A stretch of 64,000 nt of DNA from Brachypodius melanocephalos (Eukaryota > Chordata > Aves > Passeriformes > Pycnonotidae), in the NCBI GenBank assembly GCA_013398615.1, contig VZSR01000514.1, positions 2,909,790 through 2,973,789 on the forward strand, read 5' to 3'. Positions 35,600 to 47,700 of this stretch are shown one piece after another. The notes beneath the pieces are model-generated. The model made no database searches, was not told where the DNA came from, and saw only the letters and a list, made by a program, of their open reading frames with translations. Position 1 is the first letter of the stretch. Each line of letters opens with the position of its first letter. Both the position numbers and the translations under genes were made by a program.

Positions 35600-35735
35600 C
35601 CTTTAGGCTTTACATGACCCCTGAGAGGTTGTTTCCCTCTGTGCCTCAGTTTCCCCACCTGTGAGAGGCAATGACCTCCTTTGCACAGCCCTTGGAGAGT
35701 GGCTGGGGGGAAGCCCTGGATAAGCACTGTTATCT
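35600..35735 (+). repeat. MIR SINE remnant
   Basis: 'ctctgtgcctcagtttccccacctgtgag' (35637-35665) is very close to the MIR phrase 'ctctgtgcctcagtttcctcatctgtaaa'. It is preceded by 'tgacccctgagaggttgttt' in the place of the 'tgaccttgggcaagttactt' block and followed by degraded downstream sequence with 'ggataagcac'. Strand follows from the word order. Confidence 0.7.
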
Positions 35736-37582
35736 ACAGCTGTTGGCAGCTGAGGTCTGGACCAACACGCCTTTTTTGTCTCCTTCCCGCAGGGAATCAG
35801 ATTTTGGCCACTGTTCAAGGCAGGCAATGAATGCAAACAGTTCTACTGTATTTTTTCAATCTTAATTTTCTTGGGTGGCGAAACCAGCATAACAAAGTTA
35901 TGAGACCTGTGGCCTGTTTGAGTGTGACCCCATCTGTCTGCAGCGGGCTGTAGTCTGAGAGCTGCTGCTTAGATGTTCCAGTTGAATTCAATTTGTGCTT
36001 TGCTTTTTTGAAACATAATTTCATTTCTAACTGTGGAAAGTGTATCCAGCCGAGATTTGTCCTGGTGCTGGGAGGAGAGTCCTAGTCTGATTATTTAAAA
36101 TGAATTAGTTCTGATGAAATATTTAGCCTTTAAACAACACATTTAATGCAGTGAATTGCATTTTATTTATTAATGGCTGTTGCAATGAGATTTGGAGAGA
36201 AATTATGCTAAGACGCACTGTTGTGATACTGCCAAATATAGTAATGACTGTAATATTTTGTTGAATTATTAATACTCACTGTGCCTACAGAGCTACATAA
36301 GCATCAGATTTCAAAATTGCTTTTATCTGAAGAGTGATATTTTGCCATTGTTTTGCTTTTTATTTGGTGTTTTTTTCCGAGCAATTTTTTAAAAAAATTA
36401 ATTAAAACGATAAAAGGAAAGCAGGAAGGCCAGTCAGGTGTTGCCACTGCTTAACTCTTTTTTTCATTATCAAAGCACCCCCAGGAAATGTGTCAAATAT
36501 TATTTATTTCTGCCAGTGCCAGGTCTGTTTGCAAAGAGAGTTTCCTTGTATGGAAAGCCTGCATGAAAAGGAAAGGTGTGTGTGAAAGCCAGGCAGAGGC
36601 TGGGGGACATCACTGCTGCTTTAGCAAGAGAGCCTCATCCACTTTTAATCTCTGTGGATCAGGTTTTCTGCCTCTAGGACAGACACAGAGGCTGGGCTTC
36701 CAGCCGATGACTCTTCTCCAATAAATTTGAGATGCTGGCCCCATGAATGATGGCAAATTCTGTCTGTGGGACCCCAAAGCCCACCTCAGGAGGGATGTGC
36801 CTTACCTGTTTCATTTCACATGGTGTCCAGGGTGCTCCTGGATGTTCTCTGCTCCTGGATGCTTGGCCTGATGTGAGAGTGTGATGGTTTGGCCATCGGC
36901 GTCCCCCAGCATTGTTGTGTCCCATGCCAAGGAACATTTTTGGACAAACTCAGACCTGGTTTAGGGAATTAAGTAGCCCAAGAATTGTTTGCTTTTGGCA
37001 CCTTGTCTTGGGTAGGAATGAAATTCATCCAGATGGAGGCAGGCTCTGATGTGCCAAGTGGTCTCTGAACCAATAAACAGGCCCTAACCTGTCTCTACTT
37101 TCTAATATGGGCATAACAAATGAAGAGCAAAAGTGACATGAAGGTGAAGGTCTCTCTTGATCTGAGCTCTTGTTTTTCCACTGTTTCCTTTGAATTGAAT
37201 ACAAGTCGTCTGAAGTCTCCCTGGATTTTATTTTGGGGCCTGTAATACCAGTACAGGATGGTGCAGATGTGGGAATGTACCAAAGGTTCCCCTTATCTAC
37301 CTAAAGCTATGGCTCTGGAAGCATCCAGTTAGACCACTTGTCCAATTGGCCCTTGCTCTCTTGTGTGACTTTTTTGGTGGCCAAGGAGCTGGGGAAAGCT
37401 TGCAACACATGCTTGTTTATTATCAGCAACCAGTGTGTTTTCCTCCTCTCCCCAGCATATTTCCTAGTTCATTTAACTTTCCAGTTGAAGCTGTCTACCC
37501 CAAAAGATGACTTGCTGAGTATTTGGGTGTGTCCTGAGGTACACTGAAGGTTCTGATTTGTGGGTCTGCAGCCAGAGATGAT
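35736..37582. other. unique DNA, AT-rich candidate element
   Basis: No gene is seen. The part at 36080-36420 is markedly AT-rich, lacks repeats and carries many homeodomain-type words ('attaatgg', 'aattattaat', 'ttaattaa'), which suits a conserved developmental enhancer. Conservation cannot be assessed here. Confidence 0.4.
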
Positions 37583-37650
37583 GTATTGGGTGTGGCTGGG
37601 ATGGAGTTAACCTTTCCCAGGGCAGTGTTCCTGGTGCTGGGCAGGAGCCT
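37583..37650 (+). mobile_element. LTR fragment, avian ERVL-like
   Basis: 'tgtggctgggatggagttaac' (37591) followed by 'ctttcccagggcagtgttcctggtgctg' matches a characteristic phrase near the start of widespread avian endogenous-retrovirus LTRs (tggctgggatagagttaa, then ttcttcacagtagctggtatg). Only about 70 bases are recognisable. No internal viral sequence and no second LTR are seen, so it is an old, broken solo-LTR scrap with no coding content. Confidence 0.6.
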
Positions 37651-38511
37651 GTGTAGCTGGAAGGGTTTTGGTAGCTCACAGCAGCCAGCCTGACTCACCC
37701 CCACCCCCAAAGGCTGTCAGGCTGGGGGTAGGTGAGAAGCTGAGAGGGCAGTGGCACCCCATAGCTCCTGTCATCCACATGTCCTTTTTAATGCTGGCTC
37801 CTACTCTGCCCCTGCTGTGCTGGCCTGGGGAGCTGCTGAGAGGCAAAATTGCAGTCTTTACTCCAAGGATGGCTCCTGGGAGCTTCCCCAGGGCTTTCCT
37901 GTGTCTGATTAGTGGATCAGGCTCAAATCAGTGTCTGGGGAACCATCAGTGCACTCGGCTGGGCTCCCTGGCTGCTGGTGAGAGGGTGCCCTGCATCACT
38001 GGGGGATTTGAGAGGGTCTGGCAGAATGCTGCAGGGGTGAGAGGAGGCAAGCTCTTTAGAGGGTTAGCTGATGATTCAGACAGCTTAGAACAGCCCTGCC
38101 TCAGAACCATGCACAGGGGAGGAAAGCACTGGAGGGCTAGAGTTGGCTTCAGGCTCCTTTGGGTGTTTAGCCCAGAAGGAAAATACAATTTCCTGCCTGT
38201 CCTAAGGATGTCTGGCAATTATCTGCCACCTTCTGATGAGATGAGGGGAGACGGAATGGGAGAAAGGAAGAGGAGGAAGCTGGAGTCTTAACAGTGGTTG
38301 GGTGGTTCAGGGAGATAAAACACTTGGGAGCCAAGCTGGAAGATGGGAGTGAGGAGGCCAGATGATGGTGAGGACTGAGTCAAGCAGTGCTACAGAAAGT
38401 AGTGCCCAGATCAAGACTCCCCACGCCAGCAGTTTTTAGGCCAATCTCTTTCCCAAAGAGTTTTCATGTTTAAAGGAGGAATGTGGTCCTGGGATGTACC
38501 TTTGGTCTGCA

Positions 38512-38566
38512 TGGATAAATGCTGCTCCACGGTGGTATTTACCTGCTTGGATAAATGCTCCTCCAC
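38512..38566 (+). repeat. direct repeat, period 36
   Basis: 'tggataaatgctgctccac' (38512-38530) recurs as 'tggataaatgctcctccac' (38548-38566) with one mismatch. The unit would be 36 bases, present about 1.5 times: a small, fairly recent tandem duplication of unknown consequence. Confidence 0.8.
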
Positions 38567-41500
38567 AGAGAGGACCTTCATGGTCCTCTCAGCCTGCTGG
38601 GTCCCACACTCCCACTAACCACACGGGCAGTGAGCCCTCAAAATCCACTCCAGAGTACTGAACTTCTTTCACTACAAATTATCATGGGAGAAATATTGAA
38701 AGTCACACCCTGCTTAACATCAGAGAAGTTTCTCTGATGGTATCAGACATGCCACAGTGACTGCACAGAGGAACAACACAGATACTTGGATTTGTCTCAT
38801 TGGCTTTGCAGAATGTGATAATCTATTGTGAGGAAGAAAACCACTTCAGCTCAAAGATGCAAAACTTTGTAGTAAACAAACTTTCACTGCTGTGCAGGGG
38901 GTTGTCAGAGAGAAGTGATGGCAATAAATAGATTAATTAGGCTTCATAGAAACATAGTAATTGTATGTAATCTATCTTGAATATGAATAGGGGGATCTAA
39001 GCAGATGATGTGCTGAGTGAACATACCATCCTTGACTCCTATAACTGCTCCAGAAAGCAAAAGCTTCCTTCTTGCTTATTTGCACACTTGTTTCTGGTGT
39101 TTGTTGCTTACTTTTTGCTGCCAGGAATCGGCAGCCTTCTTCCACATGCTGGAAAACACCACTGCAAGAGACTGTGCTGTAATTGTGACCACCCAAGGCT
39201 TGGTCTGAAGCCCTGCTGCCAGAAAAAATAAACATGAGCTGACTTACCTTTCTTTAGCTGTCACTTGCATTGTAGTCTTAGGCTGTGAAATGCATTTATG
39301 TGGTGATTGTTGCAGCAAAGATATCATCCATTTTTTCCTGAATTTCCAGACAATGTCTTGTTTGTTTTACATATTGATATGCATGTTACTGTGAATGTGA
39401 CTGAAACAAACTGATTCTTGCTTTCCAGTTTTCCCTGCTTAGACTGTGGAGAGAAAATGGTCTACTTGCAGGCATGGATTTCTTGGGAAGAGGGGAAAGC
39501 ACCAGCCCGTTCTTTGTGTATCCAGCTGTGCCTGATCTGGATCAGGTGCTGGGGAATGGCTCTGTCCCTGTGCAGTTCCCTTCGTGTGTGCAGCATCCCT
39601 GAATGCAGGCTATGAAAAAGTACCAGAGGACTGCAGAGTGACCCGTGCTGCTATTCCCCTCTGAGTCAGGCGTTTAACACCTCTTTCAGTGGTGTTATCT
39701 TACTATTTCTTAAATAAATACTAATGGACTGCAGTCTGTAGAGAATTTGAAGATTACAGACTACTGTCTCTGTTTTGTTTCGGGCAAGAGAGCCCTGGGT
39801 GAGCCTGAGCTTCCTTGGTCGTATTCTAATGATTACTGCTGTTGATGCTCATAGGAAATAAACTGCAATAAGGAGTGTTAATATTTTGTTGGGAAACTAT
39901 GTATCAAAAATTTATACTGAAGTAGTTTCCCCCAAATCGCTTGTAGACTTTTTGCAGCTGGAAGAAGAAAGAAAATATAGAGGAAAGCAGAATGAAAATC
40001 TTTCAAAATGCTTCATTAATATATTACCTAAAGTGACCTTGCTTTCTAAAGAATATTTTTTCATGTTTCAGTGATGTCACTGAAAAATGTTAGCCCTGCT
40101 AAAAAATTTTAATATTTCACATTGCTGTTTAGTAGTTTTATGACAAAGGTTAAATTGAGTAAGAATTTTTACTTAAAGATTTCACCTGCATGTACTTCTA
40201 CTTTTAAAGTGAGAATAAAATCAATATCATGACTCTGTGTGAGACTCATGGGAGAGGAGAGTGATTACAGAATTACTATTGACATGTTTTTCAATCAATT
40301 CTCCAAGAAAATTGAAAATTTCTTGAAAAGTTTCGGCTTTAATCAAAGGAATCTATGAGAAAGTGCTCTACAAAAAATGCTAGAAAATTGCTTTGATTAG
40401 AAAATTGCTTTTTGTTCAGTGCTGGGAAAAATATTTTAAATATTTTGAGCAACTTTAAAAATTGTATGATAAATGTTTACAAAAACAGGGAAAAGGTTGA
40501 AGCTTGAAATAGGAGGACAGATCCTTTCCAGTCAACTGCAGTCATAGATAAATCTGTCAACATTTATAATCTGAAATAGGAAGTTTAAATATCAAGTATC
40601 ATGTGCTGAATGCTTATATTGAGCTGCCTACAATCAATCCATAGGGTCAACTTCTAAAATGTCAGAGGTTTAAATAGTATGTGTTGACAGGAAGCTGAGA
40701 TTTGCTCAGAACACTCTTGTGCAGCCCAAGATGCCATTTTTCCCAAATATGGTGCTTGTGTCCTGCCAGTTTTGCTGGCAATGTTTCTGAAGTAATTGGC
40801 ACTGTCTTTAAAGACTCTTGGTGTGGTTGGGTTTTGGGGCACTGAAGCGGATTCTCTGTTGTTTCAGCTGGAGCTTTGCCCTTGGTAGTTTTGGTCTTAG
40901 TGGAATTTTATTTTTTTTTTTTAATGCTGCTGCAAGAGAGGGAATGACTTACGGAATCAAGTGAGTTAATGATTGTTTCAAAGGAAGATCTATCTGTTCT
41001 TGAAAGTCAAGAAAGATTTTAGCATCTGCTTTCAGAGCAAGGCTGCACAAATGGATGAGCAGAGACAAAATATGATCAGGGTTTGTGCTAGCACAGGGGA
41101 TGTCACCACAGCCCATGGAAACACTCCACCTCTGCAGTGCTGGGCATTCGGACATGGCCCCTCTTGAATAAACAGCCATCTGATAAAGGCTTTTAGAGGA
41201 GCTGAGAGTGCAGCTCACTGATTAGCGAGCTGTCATCTGGCATCAGGATTTGGTGCCATCTCCGTGTTCTTGGGCACCTTGTTACCATAAATCTCATGGA
41301 CTCCTTGGAAGGACTGAGGCACTCTGGTGTTTTGGGAATTATGTCCACAGGTTAATGCCTACCTTGAGGCTGAGATCAGGCATTTTTGGGTCTGGCAATG
41401 AAACGTGATTCATTGAAAGTGAAAACTGGAACCTTTATGGTGGAAGGAGATAAAAAGGAGAGGAGAAAATAATGCAGTAAAAGAGCTTTTCAGATATTTT

Positions 41501-41690
41501 TCAGTATTATTATTTACTATATCAGTAGTTTAAAATTCTGACTTTGGGTTCCGTCCTCTCTACTTGACTTCTTATGGTGCTAATGATCTCTGCTCATAGA
41601 AGTTTCAGTTTAGGGTCAGGATCCTGTGAATGTGAAGAGTTCTCCTAGGCCTTGACCACCAGCTCTCCCTAGTGCTCTACAAGACATACA

Positions 41691-41712
41691 AGAAGAAGAA
41701 GAAGAAAAAAAA
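41691..41712 (+). repeat. (AAG)n / poly-A microsatellite
   Basis: Five AAG-type units run into an A8 tract. The stretch is purine-only. Confidence 0.9.
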
Positions 41713-42327
41713 GTCTTTTCTCCTGGGTGATGGGAGAAGAGCTGCCACCCAGATATTAGTCAGTGTGTTGTGGGCTGTGCACTGGAGGAGTTGAACTGCT
41801 CTTCTTGGAGTCTCTCAATGTTTAAGGACACACTGATTAGGAGCAGGTAAAAATAGCAGTGTAGGAGGTTGCTCACTAAAAGACTCCCTTAAGTAGGAGG
41901 AGAAAATAGAAACTTTGCTGATTATCTACATATATACACACACACAGAGACAGCCCTGCTAGGAAACTCTGCAGGGAGTTGGATGTGCAGCAACTTCTTG
42001 TGATCTGCAAGCAGCTGGTTGGATTATCCATGAAATGAGCTTTGTTACTTCAGTCGTCAGCTCCAACATGTTTGTCACTGTCTTCAGGATTTTTTACCTC
42101 ATTTGCCTCGTCTCCCAGAACGCTTTTCCCATCTCTAAGACGTTTGCTTCAGGAAATTGTCTTCCAAGAAGTTCTTCCTTGTTTAGTCTATGCAGGTAGC
42201 ATGTCCTGTGCCAGCCTCATCCCAGTCCTTGCCTATAAGGGAGTCTTGTGTGTTCACATCACCAAACCTGGTGGCTTTTTCAAACAGTGCTGAATGATGC
42301 CATGGGGCAGAAAAAGTCCAAACATTT

Positions 42328-42349
42328 AAAGATAATTTTAATTATCTTT
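42328..42349. promoter_or_regulatory. perfect 22-base AT-rich palindrome
   Basis: The arms 'aaagataatt' (42328-42337) and 'aattatcttt' (42340-42349) are exact reverse complements separated by TT. The arms carry inverted GATA words (agataa / ttatct), and the centre holds a 'taatta' homeodomain core on the right side. It could be a protein-binding palindrome or chance in AT-rich DNA. Confidence 0.35.
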
Positions 42350-44269
42350 GTGTGCTCTTGGAGAAGGGATCTGTCTGTGCTTCTTAGGACTTCATCACGC
42401 TTCTAACTTTTCAGAACCATGGATGTATTGAATTTTATGGTGATGCCCTTACTTTTTGAGTGGGGGTAACTCGTTCTCTGCACGGATCTCTAGCAGTTAC
42501 TTTTGCTCCCTTGTTCATGACAGATTAAAGTATTAAACTACCAAGACAACTGAGATTGTGTGCTGCAGAGCATGGTCCTCTCTCCATGCCCAGCTTCCTG
42601 GTTTTTAATGTGGGGCACCTACTCTGCCCTGATGGATTTTGGTCATTGGACTTTGAGTCTTCATGGGAACTCTTGGGTATTTAAAAAGATTCTCTCAGAG
42701 TGGGTATTCATGAATTTGGCTGGGCTGGGAGCTGTTTAGACAGAGGCAGTTTGAGAGTTAACTGTGCTCAATGCAGTTGTGCTGTTTCCATGTATCTCCT
42801 TCAAGCCTTTAACTCCATAGCAACCACATGTGCATCTCTGCCTCTTCCCCGGCTCTCGTCACAGCCTGATTAATGTGTGCCAAAGGCGGGATGTTATTCA
42901 GTGATAAATTCTGTAGAGTTGGTTCTTCTCATGTTTTGCTGTGACCCATTTACCCTCCTGGGATTAGAGCTGACCCTCAAATTATGCAACTCCAGTATTT
43001 CTGAGGATGTTTCCCCTTGCTCCTATCTCATCTTGTAGCCAAGTCTGCTGAGGTTGTTTTGTAGTCATTTTCTTCAATAATGTGATTTTTTTGCCAGGTA
43101 ATTTACTGCAAACAAGAAAAGTTATAAGCCTATTTTGACAAAAAATTAAATTATTCATATGGTCAATTTCTGTGTTTTTGAAAGAAAATGCACAGTTTAA
43201 GATAGGCTTCTGAATTAATTACCTAGAGGAGGAACAAGTAGCAAGTAAATCTGTTTTTTCCCTGTTGCATTGTTTCTCTATGTTTTAACTTAAATAGCAA
43301 GGTCTTTGCTTCTGTTTCAAATGAAACTGGCTTTGTTTGTGAAGTGTGAGTTGTTTGCTGAGGTGGAGCTGAGTGACACTGACAATCTCTAAAGATTTCA
43401 CCTTTAGGAATGAGTAGGTTATTTGTGTGTACCTTCTTAAAACACAGATAAAAGCTGATGCCCTGAGCTGTGCTCGCTGATTATGGTTGTTCTTTTAGTC
43501 CCTTGCAAACAGGTAGCAAAATGTGTTAGAACAAAATACAAGTTAAACCGATTTTCTTGACCATTGGGACCAGGCTGTGAGTTTGCATACGACCAATTAC
43601 CTTTGCTCATCTGAGAAACTGTAATTTCTTACGTGTGGTAACTTAATTGTTCATAATTGGCCTGTCTGTACCCTGTGATTTCAAAGCACCAGATAGATGG
43701 AAAAGCTCAAATGGATCTTTAAACAGATGTGATCCAGACAGCCAGCAGTGCTTTTTGCAGATAGATGGCACGCCAGATCTTTGCAGATGCACAATGTTTG
43801 TTCATTATCTGCTTTGGACAGGATGGGGACAGAGAATACTGTAAGACTGCAAGACTCCACTTTACTTGCTGGAGACAATGTAATAAGCCAGCTGTCCTTT
43901 AGGGATTGCAAAAGAGCCAAGGAAACCTCATGGCATTTGTGGCCTTAAAAATAAAGCCACTACAGGGTGAAACTGTGATTTTTTTTTTTTTTTGTCACCT
44001 ATAGTAAGTTGTCATGCTGGTCTGTTGTAGCCTCAGCCATTAAAAAAACCCCAAAGAATCCCTTTAGATGAAAAATTACCACATACTGTGAGAACATTAG
44101 GATAATAGTATGTATACTTGCCTTGACCTTATTCTGCCTTAGGTGTTGGAAGTGGCAAAGCAGAACTGTGGGTTAAATGGACCCTTTTTCTGACTTAGAG
44201 TGGCTTTCCTTATGTTTCTGTGGCATTGCCGCTGAAACTGCAGGAAAAACAAAAACTCTTCAGCATTTT
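42350..44269. other. unique non-coding DNA
   Basis: No gene or clear repeat is recognised. A T run lies at about 43979-43993. The frames at 43647-43844 and 43681-43920 have no domain signature. Confidence 0.45.
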
Positions 44270-44720
44270 TAGTGTTAGAGAATCAAGGCATTACTTTATT
44301 CTGGCCAGGATGTACAACAGAAATAATTTCATCCACACATTGCCTGGGTTGTGCAGAGAAAATAATTACATTACACGTGATTTTTACTAGATTTTTTTGA
44401 TAATTATACAGTCAAAACCCATAGGAATTCATTGGTTCAATGTTCATTGGCCCCAAGTTACAGAGATCTCAGTATTTGGTTTGCTATTGGTTGTCAGTCC
44501 CTTTGTCTTCAATGTTAGTTAGGTTCTCATTCTCTTATCTCTTTTCCCAGACCAGGTGTCTCCTGATGTTCCTTGATGGTGGTTATCTTTTGTGCATCTT
44601 CTGAGCTGCTCCCAGCTTGTTGAGATGTTAGGTTCATCAGGCCTCAAGTGGTGAAACAGTCCTTTGAGGAGAAACTTCAATTCCCTTTCCCCTGGGCAAA
44701 GGTGAACAAAACCCCTGACT
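44270..44720 (-). mobile_element. possible LTR-derived block
   Basis: The block has the flavour of an avian LTR in reverse: near its left end 'ttactttattctgg' is the complement of an AATAAA polyadenylation signal, and 'aacccataggaattcattgg', then 'cagagatctcagtatttgg' and 'ttgctattggttgtcagtc' resemble remembered ERVK-type songbird LTR phrases. I cannot delimit terminal TG/CA ends or a target-site duplication. A non-repeat origin remains possible. Confidence 0.33.
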
Positions 44721-47700
44721 AAACTTATACATAAAAAATTAAACTTGGTATAATTTCCAACAGGACTAGTGGGATAATTTTAAATCAGCTGACACACAGA
44801 GGATGAAATTCTTTCCTTTAAACAGACATCTTTATGAAAGGCTCATGATCTATCCTTAAACCAGTGTTTTCCCTTAGTGGAATTCTTGCTCTGAGGAGAA
44901 TCTGGATTTTATACCATAGGACCTGAACAGGGTAGTGTGCCATGAGCGAGGCACATTGGAGAATAACTCCTGCTTGTTGGTGACTCGTTGACTGGCCTGG
45001 ATGCTGAGCTTGGTGGGAGACTGCTGGAATGCCAGGGAAGGTCTGTCTGAGAACAGGATCTCTTAAAAGAGGATGCAGACAGGTTGGAAAAATCTCACAC
45101 CTGATGGCTGTCATCATCTGGGTATTGGGACAGCATCAAGATCTGACAGTTGGAGCAAAAATTCCCAGTCAACTTTCGATTCAAAACTAACTTCAGCTGG
45201 GAAAGGTTGTTGTGTGGAGCTCTGTATTCAGTGTGCTGTTAGTGCCACTGCAGCCTGTGGCATGACAGTGCCTCATCTCTTGAGAAGCCATAACCAGGAG
45301 CAAAGATTCCCAAAAACTGGCAGACCTGAAGACTAGCACAGGGGGAGTGGGGTGGTGCCCTAGCCCTTGCCAGAACAGGGAAGTGTTGAGTCCTGGACAA
45401 GCAGAAAGTAAAAAAAATGAAGCAAAACTAGAATCTCAAACATGTCAAATTTAAGGAAATATTGAACACTCTCTTCTTTCTTTGCTGGTAGCAGGGGGTT
45501 TATGACATTAATGCTGTCACAAATTGGTGACTGCCTACAATTCTCTTGCATTTCTGTGTGAGTGTTTGGATTCTACTGTACCCACAGGGATCAAAGAGCT
45601 GCAAGAAGAGAAGACATTTAGCATGAAAGAGTCTCAGACATACTAGTTTAAACAGTTCTTATTTCCTCTGCTCTAGAAGATAGTTATGTTCTTGCTGATT
45701 CATTACAGTATTTCCTCAGAGGAAGACACTTTTCCCAGTCTTTGATTGAGCAAGGCTTTTGGCTATTGAACACCGAGACTTCCAGGGTTATAAGACGTGA
45801 TCTCACAACAAGATTTGAGTGATTTAAAGAGTTACCATCCCTCAGCAGAGTCAAGGTAAAGGATTTTTGCTAGAGCAACCTTGCCTTAACTCAGCATGAA
45901 GTCAAACAGGTTCTTGTGCAGGCTAATTAACACCTGTGCAATGTTTAACCAACTTTCCTTTGTGTTTTCCAAACTGATCTGCCAAACACTGGTGGTCTCC
46001 AAAGCACAATAACTGCTTGTGGATTCTTGTTGAATCCTTTAAATGTGTTTGTCAGTTGGATGTGGCTGCTTCTTGCTAACTCAGGGTGGCAGAGTTGAGA
46101 ATGGTCCTTTGACTTCAAGTTTGGAAGGGGATTTATTAGCTGAACATTAGGTGTGGGCAAAAAATCAGAGTGCTGTTCCCTCTGGAATGTGACAGCTGGT
46201 GCAGTGGTGTCCTGTACTGCCTCTTCCTGGGGACTACAACATAAAACATGTTTGCAGTAAAATAAGGAAAGAAGAAACTTGTTTTGTTTGGGGAGTTTGG
46301 TGACTGGGAATCCTAAAAGCTGGATTTTATTGTCTACTTTTATTACTGTTAAATGAACTGATGCTTTGAGGGAAGTTTGAAAACCTTAGTGTTTTAGGAA
46401 GCATTCTGTTGCCATCTTGGGAGCATTCGATATTTCATCTTCTCTTTATTTTTGTCTGTGAAGATGTCTTCATAAGAATGAGATATCTTGCTTATGAGTG
46501 TACCTACTTGCTCCAGCTATGGCCAGCTTAGTCTCAGATGTAAACAGCCTGAAGACTTGTTTCTTCAGGCTTTGTGAGAATAAACATGATTAATAAAAGG
46601 GAGATAAATGTGAGATTAACAAAGCTTTCCAGGGAACGCACTGATATCCTTTGTGGTGCTGTTAACACTAGTTTTGCAAAAGGGATATTTCTGCATTACT
46701 CTCTGAAAGTCTGAGGTCTGAGGAAACCCTGCCTTTAAGCTGCATGAGGGCTTGCAGTACCTTCATTTCCCAGGTGGCACAGGGTTAGAGGCTGCGCAGA
46801 GTTGATGTGACTCTCATGGTGTGAACACTCTTGGGTTTTGCAAAGTTGATGGAGATCCTGCCTGGGGAGCTCTGCATGTTGGGAGCCTTAATAGCTGAAG
46901 CTCTGAAGACTCAGCTGCATGGTGCACTTTGCGTTGTGCCATATGATGGTTGATTTCTCCTGGCAGCTGGCCGAGCACCGGGAGCTTACGTTTCAGCAGA
47001 AGGCTCTCTGAATGAATGTGCTTCTGCAGAACACATTCAGTTGGTGTCTTTTCTGGGGGAAATCTGTCAGAAACTTCTGAGCAGCTGTAGTTGCAGCTTG
47101 CACGTGGGGTAGGGATTGCCTGGTGGTAGGAGTGGGTGGAAAGGAGGCAATCTCCTCTTATCTCTTGCGTGTTTCGATAGTAGCGGTGGTTGAATTTCTA
47201 AGCATTGAATTCCTCTGTGCCAAACCGTTGATATTGACAGGAGCCTTGTTACCCTTGACACTTGGTGGAATTAGTGATTTTTAGAAACTTAATGAGATGC
47301 TTATTTGATGATTATTCAGTCCTGTAGATTACTTGAGATTGCAGTGATTCTGTTGACTGCCACAGCCAGCAGGTTCCCACTTGGCTGCTGTGTGCAAGCA
47401 CATCTGATTGCCCTTTGTTTGCACCAGTGTATTTAGAAGTGAGTGATATAGGCATGTGCTTCACTCAGCATTATGTGCTGAGACTGTCACTCTATGGTCC
47501 TTTTGTTCCCTAAAGGTGACCCATCTTATCCTATCCCCTAAGGTTCACACTCATCCCAGCTGTAATAATAAACTACAGATGTTTTATTCTGATGAGCTGT
47601 CAACAAGAGATACGTATCACTGACATAAAGATGGCTAATAGCAGCAAGAGATGGAAAATGGAGATGAAAACAAAGTGTTTTCAGGGAGCTTTTAGCAATT

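Larger units (their letters stand above)
37651..42327. other. unique non-coding DNA
   Basis: No gene is recognised. The 207-codon frame at 37668-38291 begins in C-rich DNA next to the LTR scrap and has no domain signature. A 19-base direct repeat lies at 38512-38566 and a short duplication at 40380-40412. The region 39690-40450 is AT-rich. A purine (AAG) microsatellite is at 41691-41712 and a short CA run near 41935. Confidence 0.45.

Noticed and set aside
37668..38291. 207-codon open frame on + strand
   Set aside because: The longest frame, but it lies in GC-rich DNA where stops are rare, starts next to an LTR scrap and matches no family I know.
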